Counted from the first letter of the stretch, positions 48,463-58,352 are shown. The stretch: DNA of 64,000 nucleotides from Gracilariopsis chorda (GCA_003194525.1 NBIV01000031.1:186001-250000), one strand, 5' to 3'. Program-made: numbers and translations. The notes: a model not told the origin generated them from the sequence alone.

Positions 48463-49461
48463 ATGAACTCTCAACTGACTTTCGTGCCGCAAACGACGTT
48501 TCTTGGCGCTGTGGCGCTGCCCCGACGGGCCAGCTGTGCGCGCAGCAGCGGCGTGAGGAGCGCGACGACGGCGGTGCTGGACACGCCGGCGAGCAACACG
48601 TACCTGCAGCGACACGCCGAACTGGCGGTGCGCGACTTTCTGACCAGACGCGCGGTCAACACGGTGATGTACTACATGCACGAACTGGGCGACAACACGA
48701 CGCGCACGTGGTTGAAACGGTTTGAGCGCTTTTCGGAGCGCGTTGAGAACGGGCAGTTTGTGGACGGCGAGTCGTATCTGAACCGCATGATGCGCGCCGA
48801 AAAGGAGCGCATCTCCGTGCAGGTGTCGCACCTGGGCGGGCGGCTGCTTCGAACGTATGAATACGACGTGGAGCCGTTCCGGCTGGCGAAGCGCATCCTG
48901 GACATTCGCAAGCAGCTCGCGGCGGAGTGGGTTGGCGACCTGAGGTGCATTGAGATGGAGAACTTGGAAATCCAGCGCATGGCAATAGAACGGGCGTTGT
49001 GCTCGGATGAAGCGCAACTGGAGTCGAAGCGGAAGCTGATATTCGACAGTGACCCGTTTGCAAGCGACCAGACGCCGCTTCGTTACAAGAACTACCACGC
49101 GCTGAAGACGCTGATCACGTCGCACGCGGTGTCTCGACTGCTGCCGTACGTGCGCGACTGCGGGTCGAACCACGACTACATGTACCTGTTGCAGTTTTGC
49201 AGGGCGTATGGCATGATTGGCGACGGCGATCAGTTTGTGAGGGAGTTGATGGGTCGGCCGATTGAGAGGCGCACTCACCCGAGTTACACGATTCAACCGC
49301 GGAGTCTGGCGCTGCAGGTTCTGGAGCTGAGGACGGCTGTGGCGGCGGAGTGGATCGAGGTGATGAAGTTTGTGCCGTCGGAACATATGCTTATGAACCG
49401 ACGCATTCTGGAACGCTCTGTTGAGATGGGGGATGGCGTGTGTGAACAGGACGAGCTGTGA
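48463..49461 (+). CDS. Two-domain RbcX-like protein, plastid-targeted
   Basis: 332 residues from the ATG at 48463 (the frame extends upstream only to a TTG). RbcX is a homodimeric chaperone that binds the Rubisco large subunit C-terminal peptide during assembly. After a transit-like leader (about 1-42), residues 49-178 align with cyanobacterial RbcX: FLTRRAVNTVMYYMHELGDN over YLTYQAVRLISQQLSETN, then TWLKRF, DGESYLNRMM, RLAKRILDIRKQLAAEWV and MENLEIQRMAIERAL. Residues about 208-320 repeat the pattern: SHAVSRLLPYVRDCGSN, DGDQFVRELM, SLALQVLELRTAVAAEWIEV, MLMNRRILERSV. So one chain holds two RbcX-like domains. The peptide-groove tyrosines known from cyanobacteria (Tyr17, Tyr20) are Phe and Arg in domain 1 and lost in domain 2, so the client may differ. 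Domain 1 is fairly sure; domain 2 is my own alignment. Confidence 0.72.
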   Translation: MNSQLTFVPQTTFLGAVALPRRASCARSSGVRSATTAVLDTPASNTYLQRHAELAVRDFLTRRAVNTVMYYMHELGDNTTRTWLKRFERFSERVENGQFVDGESYLNRMMRAEKERISVQVSHLGGRLLRTYEYDVEPFRLAKRILDIRKQLAAEWVGDLRCIEMENLEIQRMAIERALCSDEAQLESKRKLIFDSDPFASDQTPLRYKNYHALKTLITSHAVSRLLPYVRDCGSNHDYMYLLQFCRAYGMIGDGDQFVRELMGRPIERRTHPSYTIQPRSLALQVLELRTAVAAEWIEVMKFVPSEHMLMNRRILERSVEMGDGVCEQDEL

Positions 49462-49687
49462 AGGAGTTTTGTATACTAGTTTTTGTGATAAGTTGGGAGG
49501 AGGACGGACGAGCGGGGGAGCGTTTGGGGGGGGGACTTGGGGGCGAGTACCAAACGTACGACGGTATGTATGTATGTAGCAAAAGGGGGGGGGCATGTGC
49601 GCCACTTGGTCGCATTTTGGTAAAGCTGTTTTCTTGGTTCGCCTCTGAGCCCCGAGTTGCTACGCAAATATCGCGCGCCGGTGGCCA

Positions 49688-50617
49688 ATGCGCGTGCGCC
49701 GTGCACCTGAGCTTCAAGTCTTGCGCCACAAATATCTCACCACCACATTCTCCTCCGTGCATCCCCCCCACACCCCAATCCCATCGCGCCATGCGCTGCT
49801 CGCCCGCCTTCGTGTCCTCCGCGCTCGCGCCCCCGTCCGCCTGCGCGCGCCGCGCTGCCATCCCGCGTGCGCACGCCGCTTCTCCCCCCCCGCCGCCGCC
49901 GCCGCCGCCCCCCCCCCAGCGCTCTCCCGTCGCGTCTTTCTCGCCCTGAGCGCGCTTTCCGCCGTCGCCGCCCCCCCCGCGCTCGCCGACCATGCGCCCT
50001 TCGCGCTGCCCGCGCTGCCGTACGCTTACGACGCCCTGCAGCCGCACATCAGCGAGGCCATCATGCGCGCCCACCACGACGCCCACTTCGCGTCCTACGT
50101 GTCCAAGCTCAACGCCGCGCTGCCCGCGCTGCCCGCCCCCCCCGTGCGCGACGACCACGCGTTGAAACGCCTCCTGCGCCGCCTGCCCCACGTGCAGCCG
50201 CCCGCGCTGCGCGCCCAGATCAGAAATAACGGCGGCGGTTATCTCAACCATAAGCACTTCTTCAGCTGCATGACGCCCGGCGGCGCGCCGCTGCCGCCGC
50301 AGAGCGCGCTGGCGCAGCGCATCCACTCGCAGTTCGGCTCGTTTCACACCTTTGAAACGCTCTTTCTGGACGCCGCGCGAACCCTGTTCGGCTCCGGCTT
50401 TGTGTGGCTCGTGCGCGATGCGCAGCAGCTGCGAATTGTGCAGTACGCAAATCAGGACAATCCGGCGCTGCACGGCACCGTGCCCGTGCTGGCGTGCGAC
50501 TGTTGGGAGCACGCCTGGTATTATCAGTACGGCCCGAACAAGGCTGCGTACTTTGCCGAGTGGTGGAAACTCATTGATTGGCCGGCTGTGTGTCGCTACT
50601 ATGAGGGAAAAGCGTGA
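49688..50617 (+). CDS. Mn-type superoxide dismutase with a thylakoid-like leader
   Basis: Iron/manganese superoxide dismutase, 309 residues in this frame. Metal ligands by alignment: His129 (AHHDAHF), His188 (YLNHKHF), Asp271 and His275 (DCWEHAWY). The outer-sphere Gln lies in NQD (256) and GGG stands before the LNH motif, both marks of the Mn rather than the Fe type. Ahead of the mature part stands SRRVFLALSALSAVAAPPALA, a twin-arginine, hydrophobic and ALA-cleavage pattern, preceded by an Arg/Ala/Pro-rich stretch. That is a bipartite leader as for the thylakoid lumen. The start is uncertain: ATG 49688 is in frame, but ATG 49791 in another frame gives a more typical transit peptide (RCSPAFVSSALAPPSACARR) that runs into the C-runs near 49883-49917, where a length error would join the frames. 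The function is sure; location and N terminus are not. Confidence 0.85.
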   Translation: MRVRRAPELQVLRHKYLTTTFSSVHPPHTPIPSRHALLARLRVLRARAPVRLRAPRCHPACARRFSPPAAAAAAPPPALSRRVFLALSALSAVAAPPALADHAPFALPALPYAYDALQPHISEAIMRAHHDAHFASYVSKLNAALPALPAPPVRDDHALKRLLRRLPHVQPPALRAQIRNNGGGYLNHKHFFSCMTPGGAPLPPQSALAQRIHSQFGSFHTFETLFLDAARTLFGSGFVWLVRDAQQLRIVQYANQDNPALHGTVPVLACDCWEHAWYYQYGPNKAAYFAEWWKLIDWPAVCRYYEGKA

Positions 50618-51730
50618 GCGTTGCCCGTGCCGCCCGTCGCCCGCACGCGCAACCGCTTGCGACATGTCGCTCTTCGCGACCTGCCATTTACCACTTTTCT
50701 CACGTCCTGTTCCCCGTCTTGTACTACCAGTGACGGCGATCAGATCAGCGTTCTGTTTTGCTTTCTACTTGTTATCCACCTTGGCGCACCCTGTCGGTTG
50801 AGCACCCACCGCCCCTTTTTGCATCTCACCCCCATTTGCTTTGTCATCCACTTTGTAGAAAGCTAATTCATGCGCTGTAAATCGTCACCGTCCTAGTATC
50901 GAGATCGGCTACTTTTGTTCAAAGCGCGCCGTCTTTTTCACAATCTTCAGCAGTCATGCAACCTTCGGAAACAGTTCAGTTGCCTGCTTCCACCGTTTCC
51001 AACAGCCGCGCTCTCGTGTCGGCTTGCAAACTGCTTCCTCTCCTGCCACAACCTTACCAACACACCCCGTGCATTTTCCTTCCCCTCTCCGTATAGGACA
51101 CACCCCTTTACCCCTCCTTCACATGACCCCGCACATCTCTTGAGCATGTGTCGCCTGCGCTTCCACCAGCCAGCCAATCCAGCCCTGCCCATTTCATTCT
51201 CGTCGTGTTGCACCGCTGCCCGCTCTATGCGCGCCTTGCGCCACATCAGCAACAAGTGCTCCACCGTCCCCATTTCGTTCGCGCAGCGGCTGCAAGCCTC
51301 CCTCCTTGCAAACTCGTGACGACGTGCGGGTGCGCTTGCGAGAAACGTCTTCGCAGATTCCAACAACGCACAATGCGTTCCTGTTCACAAGTGTGCGTGT
51401 GCGCTGCGAGCTGTCTCACAAGCACTAAACCTTTCCGCGTGTAACACTGCCCGAAACACTCGACCTTGGTGTTGTTGCGCACTCATTGATTACAATTCCA
51501 TGCGTTCGACCACGCATTCTTCCAGCTTGAAACACACAACTTCGTTGCCCGCGGTACACTCCCGAGCACGACGCCTTACTGATTGGTCCATTCCCCCATA
51601 TCTGTAATGACGTCATTACTTTTCATGCTTGCACAGGTGCCTAAGTTAAGTTGGCCAAACGCACAGTTGTAGCGTTGCACCTTCCGATTGTGCAGATTAA
51701 TCAGTGATAAGGGTTAAAGGGTTAAAGACT

Positions 51731-51731
<1 letters not shown>
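50618..51731. other. Intergenic region, nothing recognised
   Basis: About 1.1 kb after the dismutase gene. Open stretches on both strands between 50915 and 51482 have no family resemblance and look like chance frames. Confidence 0.45.

Positions 51732-51766
<35 letters not shown>
51732..51766. repeat. (CT)n microsatellite, 3' tail of a LINE
   Basis: About 35 bases of CT repeat. On the - strand this is a (GA)n tail following the LINE coding end, as many LINEs end in a short simple repeat. Confidence 0.8.
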
Positions 51767-51770
<4 letters not shown>

Positions 51771-52370
51771 GGGTAGCCTACACTAGTCTAATTGCTACGT
51801 AGCGCAGAGCGTTTCGAATCAAAGTAGCGCTCTCTCGCGAGGAAAACCAGCATTCGTTCAGGCCATTTTCGGATGATATCATGTACTCCAAGTCCTTGTC
51901 CTTCACGCAGACTCGGTATGCATAGTCTGCGAGACCGGACCCTCAAAGGGCATCTGAGAACATAATGGTCCACGTCATTCAATACTCCCGCTCTACATCT
52001 GCACACCAATCTTCGCTTCAATAAATATGTTCCCAAAGGATGTAAACATGGCGCATGTCCAACTGCCAACTGTGCTAAAGCTACCTCTGCTTTTCTCAGC
52101 GAAACGATGTTTTCTAGCCCATCAGGGATTCCTTGAATTAGCGGCAAACACTGTTGTTTCTTCATAACTCTTCTCTAAACATCTGCGTAATCCACTGGAA
52201 CGGTAATTTGATTCTCAATCGACAAATCTAAAGCTTCTCTGGCCAAGTTGTCTACCAGATCGTTTCGAAGTAACCCACAATCACTTGGGACCCAAATCAT
52301 ATCTGCATCACAAACCTTGCTAATGTCGTAGAGGATCTTAGAAACCTCTAGAGACTGCTAGCAGTCTAAC
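51732..52370 (-). mobile_element. 5'-truncated LINE end with RNase H
   Basis: The C-terminal end of a non-LTR retrotransposon on the - strand. Near 52180-52330 the frame reads IWVPSDCGLLRNDLVDNLA, the end of a LINE-type RNase H domain. After an in-frame TAG the same frame runs on (51788-52165) with EVALAQLAVGHAPCLHPLG and CRCRAGVLNDVDHYVLRCP, a C-x-C...H-x4-C cluster typical of the LINE C terminus. It ends in a (GA)n tail. The left and right flanks carry an inverted match (GATAAGGGTTA at 51702, TAACCCTTATC at 52368) and a 16-bp palindrome AGACTGCTAGCAGTCT at 52352-52367 at the truncation point. Related to the LINE end at 57.9 kb but clearly diverged. Confidence 0.75.
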
Positions 52371-53731
52371 CCTTATCTAATGTGAGAACGAGTCCTTCTC
52401 ATATCCTCACTACCCCGTCACTGCTGATAATTCTTTATCTCCGCAAGCGAACTCTACTCGTCCCTTGAGCCAACGTCATGCGGGATATGAAAACAGGAAT
52501 GGAACCGAACTCAACGCTGCCTTCAGTTTTCAAGACTTCAGCAATTAAAGTTGTTCTGTATCTTATAGTGCTCGCGTGGGACCAAGGTGATTGTACTCGC
52601 AGAAACGGCAGCATCCTCGCCTTTGAGCACGATACTTTTGCCAATCCGTCGAGCTTTGCTGATGGTGCGAACCGGGGGAAAGCGAACTGATCCGCGCCCG
52701 GGTCTCCCACGGAGACCAGGGAATTCGAGGTTACCGTCAAAAACGAACTGATTCTGCTGATATGCTTGCCTTGATAACTTAGTCTTTAGGGCACAAGCTT
52801 AGCCTGTTGAGTCAGTACGTCAAGTCGGAGCAATACTCCGTCTGCCCACAACGGACTACCCAAGCTCACACCGCGGCATAAAAAGTCCTGAAAAACGCAA
52901 CCCGCCTTCCCGTGGTATGTCTGACTCTGCGACGCAGCGGTGAAGTCGTATCGAGGTGGGGCTTGCGGGCGGCTTCCAACGGATGCTCTGGTCTCCAAGG
53001 TTCTGAAAGGTCCAAGGGTCTTATTCAGGGTTTAGAAATGTCAGTTTCAACATGTACTAACGTAAGGCAGAGGCTGATAATGCTGTTTCAAAGCTTTGAA
53101 CCGAGAAACAAGCTTAGTCGTATCGCTTATGTCCCCTATAGGTATACTTTCCAAATCAAGCTGTTCCAGTTTCAACGGTCTTCTTTTGATTTATTCAACA
53201 GCGGGCACAATTCTTTGCCAGCTCTGTCGACATCGCTTTTCTAAAGACATACCCAATCCTGCTCCATCTGACGCAATGAAAGCCTTTCAAAAAGAAAGTC
53301 AAGTGTTGTTCGCGCAAAAGCTATTGCGTGTCAGCATCCAAGCTATCATAGATACTCTAATTGAAATGACCAATTTGGTAGCATTGTTCGGTGCACAAGT
53401 AAGGAGTGCGACAATACATGTTTGCGTTCTTCATTCGCTACAATAAACCTTTCACCACTAAGATTGCCGTCTCAATTCGTCGTACTATGTCGTCCATTTC
53501 GTGTCGCAGGTTCTTTGAACTGAATCATCAGAGCGAGTTGGTGTACTGCGTGTGTTGACCTTCTTGGAGGCATTCTTTGTGCTTTTACCGGAATCCTCGT
53601 CATAGTCAGTACTCATTTGGATTCCAAAACGTACTGATCCATTGCTTGGCAGCTCCTCAATTGGGATTCATCACCAAAGCTTTCTGGTTGTTTAACAGCT
53701 GTCCGTCATTGCCCTACGTTCTGCGAAGCAC
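52371..53731. other. Region between LINE end and coiled-coil gene, nothing firm
   Basis: About 1.4 kb. The - strand has open stretches (52435-52740, 52786-52998) without a recognisable family. Near 53188-53235 a short segment resembles 58571-58620 upstream of the paralogous gene, compatible with a segmental duplication. Confidence 0.4.
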
Positions 53732-53739
53732 AATAAAAG
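53732..53739 (+). promoter_or_regulatory. TATA-like box of the first coiled-coil gene
   Basis: AATAAAAG about 100 bases upstream of the ATG at 53835. The paralogue at 59304 has TATAAAAG at a closely similar distance, which supports both. Confidence 0.45.
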
Positions 53740-53834
53740 GAGATGCTGCAGTGTTTCGACTGCAGTGAACGCTCACCCCTGATCACCGCCAACTCCATCA
53801 AACGAAGAAAAAAGCTAACACAATCACAGCAAAA

Positions 53835-54317
53835 ATGTTCAAGGTGGTATTCGACGTTGCCTTCATCCTGTTTGCGACCGTGCGTGTCTGCAGGCAGCGG
53901 CAAAGCAGGACAAACCAGAGTGAGATGGACGGGGGGGTCAGCCAATGCTCTAGACATTGGGTGGACTTCGAAGCTCGACTTGATGGCTTGGAGTCTCGAA
54001 TGGTGCACCGGGAAGATGAATCAGGAAGTATAAACGAAGAGTTGGCCAAGTTAAAAGTGGTAATGTGGGACAAGGAATTGGAGAATAGAAAACTCCGTGA
54101 GGCACTGCGTATCGCCACAGCCAAAAGGCAGCGCTATGTGGATTGCGTCACTGAGGCGGAGAGTGTTCAAGCTGCTCTTAGCACTCAGTTGAGAAATAAG
54201 CAGGCACAACAACAGACATTGGGGCGGATACTTGAGTCGAAGCAGAATAGGCTTGTTTCTCTGCAACAGGAGAATGTGGTGCTAAGGTCTGCGCTGTTCT
54301 CGTGCGACTCATTGTAG
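53835..54317 (+). CDS. Small coiled-coil protein, copy 1 of a paralogous pair
   Basis: 160 residues, ATG start, no intron. I do not recognise the family. The N terminus FKVVFDVAFILFATVRVC is hydrophobic for about 15 residues and then turns basic (RQRQ), so a membrane anchor or signal anchor is possible. The rest is a long helical, heptad-like region (ARLDGLESR, NEELAKLKVVMWDKELENRK, LVSLQQENVVLRSAL). Copy 2 at 59304-59783 aligns along its whole length without large gaps, sharing MFK-VFD-AFI-FATV, RLDGLE, WDK--ENRKL and LVSL--EN--LRS. Conservation of frame and length over the pair, and a TATA-like box in each, argue that both are real genes. The function is unknown. Confidence 0.65.
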   Translation: MFKVVFDVAFILFATVRVCRQRQSRTNQSEMDGGVSQCSRHWVDFEARLDGLESRMVHREDESGSINEELAKLKVVMWDKELENRKLREALRIATAKRQRYVDCVTEAESVQAALSTQLRNKQAQQQTLGRILESKQNRLVSLQQENVVLRSALFSCDSL

Positions 54318-55509
54318 AACCCGGTGGCGATAGTCGAAATATAAAAGTGTTGATGCTTGTTTTATCTGCTTTTGGCTGTGTTCTGAGCCATAATCGTGCA
54401 CTCGAGCGCGTTTTATACTCTGCCGAGCGCGATTCCGGCATCGAGAGAACAGGAGCAAAGGTTTCCCAATCTCTTACTGACCAATGGTGATAAAAATCTT
54501 AATCACATGGCAATGGTTCTTACACAGAAGAATCGTAGTCGCAGAAAGGCCAGGAATCTTTCAAACTCTTCTGCGAACTTGGGAGGGTTCTGCGACCGCC
54601 GAATTAAGAGAGATACAGAGGTACGAAGGGTGTATCTGCGCATGTGGACTGACACCGTGAACACCATTGCATTAAGTATTTGTTTTTTTTTAAATACATT
54701 TAGCATCGCCAATTCGACATATGCAGGGAACAAAACGTGGATCGCACCTCTCGCTGGTCTCTACCGTCGCACGACATAATATGCCTTCATCCGAATTCGA
54801 AAAACAGACGGTACGCTTCCTTCTGCGTAAACAGATGAAATGATACGATATCGACATCGAGGAAAACTCTTGATGCGATTAGAACTGTTCGGGCGAACAT
54901 CTAACAGAAAGCTTTTTTCATGAATTCATGAGCCCAACGTTGCTTCTACCAAATAGCATTACTCGACTGATTTCGCAGGACGTTCTTCATTCTCTTTTGA
55001 AATTTCAGTTCTCATGGGCAACAAATTCCACCCTCATCGCACCCTTAGTTCTTCCCAACCAAACCCAAATCACTAAATAAGTTAGTGTTAGATATTCTTG
55101 TAGGAACATATGCTTAGCAGCTGAAGATTTGATGTTTACTTCCTTTAATTCATCAAAAACACAATTATGTACTAAAGGGTTACAAGCAGAGGGGAGAGCT
55201 TTTCATCTCTTCATGAATTTATGGTTTGCATCAAAGCAGTCATGTAGTATGTGGGCATCGGACGTTAGTAACACAACTGAGGAGTTAGAGGTAATCACAT
55301 AACTGTCTTTCTAGCTATCTAGATTCTCTTTAGTATTGAGAGTGGTTCCGAAAACATAAGCAATAAAGTAACTAAAACACTACAAAGATCAAATCCCACA
55401 TTTTCGAGAATGTCGGGAGTTCGAACTGATTTGCATCATCGACCACAGTCCAGGTTTCACAAAGCAATATGAGTTCGAAGTGGCAGCCAACATAGGAATA
55501 AGATCAACA
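54318..55509. other. Non-coding stretch, AT-rich
   Basis: About 1.2 kb. A 54396-54779 open stretch on the + strand has mixed composition and no family resemblance. Nothing else was recognised. Confidence 0.45.
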
Positions 55510-55854
55510 CTAGTAGTACGGCGATTCTACGAAAGGACGGCGGTGTGCGTAGTCAATTCTTCGAAGATGAGCCTGGTCTGGCATGGACGACCTTCGAAGC
55601 GCAGTATGAGCATGAACCATGCGTGCGGAATGTTCCATGGCAGCAGCAGCTTCGGCTCGGCGACGAAGGTGGCGGTCATAGCTCATATCGTAGTCGTAAT
55701 CATCATTATATGGGCGTCGAGAAGAATAGCGATTGTGATGGCGATAGTAGTGGTGCCCATGACGACGGCGGCGAGAGTGATGAGATCTGTAGCGGTGACG
55801 GCGGCGAGATGAAGAATAAGAGGATGATGAAGCTAACATCGAAAGGAGACCCAT
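55510..55854 (-). CDS. Basic His/Tyr/Arg/Ser-rich small protein
   Basis: 114 residues, ATG at 55854. The N-terminal MGLLSMLASSSSYSSS is followed by a strongly basic, aromatic stretch (RRRHRYRSHHSRRRRHGHHY, then RPYNDDYDYDMSYDRHLRRR) and a less biased C terminus ending FVESPYY. A TATA-like box lies about 105 bases upstream. No family was recognised; low-complexity RNA-binding or structural proteins look like this. The opposite strand is also open (55480-55812), but there the text is a poor mirror image. It could still be a chance low-complexity frame. Confidence 0.4.
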   Translation of the reverse strand: MGLLSMLASSSSYSSSRRRHRYRSHHSRRRRHGHHYYRHHNRYSSRRPYNDDYDYDMSYDRHLRRRAEAAAAMEHSARMVHAHTALRRSSMPDQAHLRRIDYAHRRPFVESPYY

Positions 55855-55960
55855 AGTGTGTAGTTAGAGTGACTTGGTTGGATTTTGTCAGTAAAGGAAT
55901 GGGGATGAGGATGAGATGAGTTGAGCAGGCTTGAGATGAAGTGGTGAAGGACGGCGGGGT

Positions 55961-55970
55961 GTTTATATGT
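55961..55970 (-). promoter_or_regulatory. TATA-like box of the basic small protein gene
   Basis: ACATATAAAC on the - strand, about 107 bases upstream of the ATG at 55854, the same spacing as in the two coiled-coil genes. Confidence 0.4.
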
Positions 55971-57873
55971 GGTGCAGCGAACATCAATGAGCGGAAAGCA
56001 TGGTAATGCAAAGAGATATGATCGACACGAAATGGGCGATTCAGTACCAACAACAAGGGATCGGCGGAGGGAGTGGAATTGGTACGGAAGCTCAGCGTGT
56101 GGGCGTGGACTTCGTGAGAGGAGACAGCGCATCTCGGATCGAGCATGGATTCGGGCCAGGCAAGGGAGCGGAGCGTTGTTTGGCAAGCGTGTGTTCTGAG
56201 CACTACAAGTTCCAAGTGAGCGTTTTCGAAGACGTGTCTCCGGTGCATGCGTGAGGACCGTCTTTATAGGGTGTACGCTAGGCTTCAAATTGAACCAGAC
56301 GTTGGGGGGCTTCTAGGTTTCGAGCTGCCCCTTTCGCAAGGTCGTTTCCTTGTCGCGCGTGGCAATCGTGTGCCGCACGCTGAGCAAACGTTTGCGTTGA
56401 ATAACACTGGATGTTCTACGAACGGCTCGAAACGGCCCGCCAGACTGATTGCCGGATTCCCAACTTAGGACAGCGCATCTCCCTGCATCGACTCCTCCAC
56501 AGTATTTGCCTTGTAAATGCTCAGCAAAGCAATTGTGCTCCGTACTGGGTCAATGAGGAAGCCTCCACCTGGACACGGTCATTTATGCTCTGGAATCGTT
56601 GGACTTCACGTGCAGGTGCAGAAACCTCTGAGCTGCGTGTCTGCTGTTCCCTCCGTGCTACAATAAGCACTGCGACAAAGAAGGCCGACAGGAATTTCGA
56701 ACAATTCATACTGGGGTCAGACGTGACCAATCTTTTCAACGTGGTACATCGACATAACGTTTAGAGGTCAAACAAATCCTTGTGAATGGCATCTACTGGC
56801 ACTCCAAAAGTGGGCCATCAGTGCCTGTGATGTTTCATCGTACGGATCCGGTCAGCGCGGTCCAAACCTTTCTCTTAACTTCTGTGTGAAGCAACCCGCG
56901 GTCCAGTACATACATGTTTCTTTAGAGGTAGACAGCTTCAGTTGAATGTTTGAAAACTCTTCGAAAGTGACACGCATGTTGTATCAAGCTTCAAGGTTCT
57001 TGAAGAGAGGGAGCTTCCAAAGAATAGTTTTGCTTCAGTGCCCCGATATGGATTTTGGGACCACACTAAGTCTTCGTATTCATGTGTACTGCTTTTACAG
57101 CTTATAAGAGGCATCCTGGCGAGAACCCTCAAAACGTAAACTTCCTATGCTCGAAGTCAGAGCAATATTTTCCAAGACGGTTGTGTTCTCTTTCGCCCAG
57201 GACTGAAGCTCTTTGCTTGCTCATTGAAAGCCTTGAACAATGACGAAATTCACTTCACTCCAAGTGATCCCCTAAAGTATGTTGACAAACCAGCTGCAGA
57301 TTCAGCATAGGGCAAGGAGTTAGGATCGAGACGTGATTGCTTTTCTTGCTGTTATGGGCGAACGTAGCTTCACTTCAGCTTGGAGGAATTATTATATGAT
57401 CTGAAATGGACGGAATATTCTGAGACCAAAAGTCTCATAGTAATGCATCGCCTGAAGTTTCTTGTGTTTATTCGGTCAGATAAAACTACCAAGGCTACTA
57501 AGGCAGCGCGGATGAGTCCATTCCTGAAACTGGCTGACAAATGACACACAAATGCGAACCATGGGAGTTTTCAAAATCTCGCCAAGTTTTCCATGGTTCT
57601 ATAACAGAACGCCGGGGAATTGCATTTATGCATGTATGCTCACGGGCGCATGCTACTAATCCTGAAAGCATGGTTTCAATTCTTATGAACTTCTCTCAAC
57701 GAAATTATTCTAACACCAAGGGTAATGTTTAGCAGTTAGATGAACAGGATGGTAGAACGCGGAAGGTCTTTATTGGTTCCCTTCAGGATGTGTTCGCCTT
57801 CTGAAGGGAGTTTTGCCTTTATCGCTTCAATCTTGAGAAGACCTACGCTGCGAATGAAGGTATTGACGGGAAT
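55971..57873. other. Non-coding stretch, nothing recognised
   Basis: About 1.9 kb with only short open stretches on both strands and no repeat or RNA gene that I can support. Confidence 0.45.
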
Positions 57874-58352
57874 GTGATGCTAGTTAGTAGCAGCCTATTT
57901 TCAAGCTCCATGTCTGGAGCAATGTCTACTAGATCACTTTACTATTTCAGACTGTCTCCTAGTGTTTTGAGGAGTAGTGCGGAATACGAGGCAAGAGAAG
58001 CAAGAAAAGCAGAAGTAACGCTCGCTCAGTTCGCGACGAGGCATGTCCCTTCCTTACATCCAGTGGGTTCTTATCTGAATAAGAAAGTAGTGCGTTGTGA
58101 GTGTGGCACAGCAGTCAAGAAATATGTGGATCACGTTCTGTTCCGCTGTCCGCGGACTAACGGAACCCGTCGCAATGAACTCCCCGCTCCTAGAGAAAGA
58201 GAAGACAAATCGCTTTTAGAAATGATTAGAAAATGGCCATCAAAGTTTTTGGCCTTCTTCAAGAGAGAGAACTACCTGTAATTAGATAGATCTCCTGTCG
58301 CTTCGAAATCAGGAGCGACAGACCATACTAAAGAAGAAGAAGAAGAAGAAGA
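57874..58352 (+). mobile_element. 5'-truncated LINE end, second copy
   Basis: The C-terminal end of a non-LTR retrotransposon on the + strand. The coding stretch 57874-58281 has AEVTLAQFATRHVPSLHPVG, CECGTAVKKYVDHVLFRCP and EMIRKWPSKFLAFFKRENYL, matching the - strand LINE end at 51.8-52.2 kb segment by segment (AEVALAQLAVGHAPCLHPLG, IRKWPERMLVFLARERYF). It ends in a (GAA)n tail at 58331-58352. The upstream parts of the element are absent. The first codon in the open stretch is GTG, so this is a truncated piece, not a gene. Confidence 0.75.

Noticed and set aside
48256-49605. 449-codon open frame on the - strand opposite the RbcX-like gene
   Set aside because: A shadow of the GC-rich third positions of the + strand gene. 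The protein is Arg/His/Pro/Gln-rich with no family resemblance.
49391-50665. 424-codon open frame on the - strand opposite the dismutase gene
   Set aside because: Low-complexity Gly/Arg/Ala text mirroring a GC-rich gene whose + strand product has full active-site conservation.
52435-52998. Two - strand open stretches upstream of the first LINE end
   Set aside because: They do not read as reverse transcriptase or any known domain. They lie beyond the LINE truncation point and have no consistent frame.
55480-55812. 110-codon frame on the + strand over the basic protein
   Set aside because: A mirror of a low-complexity region. The - strand frame has an ATG and an upstream TATA-like box, so it was preferred.
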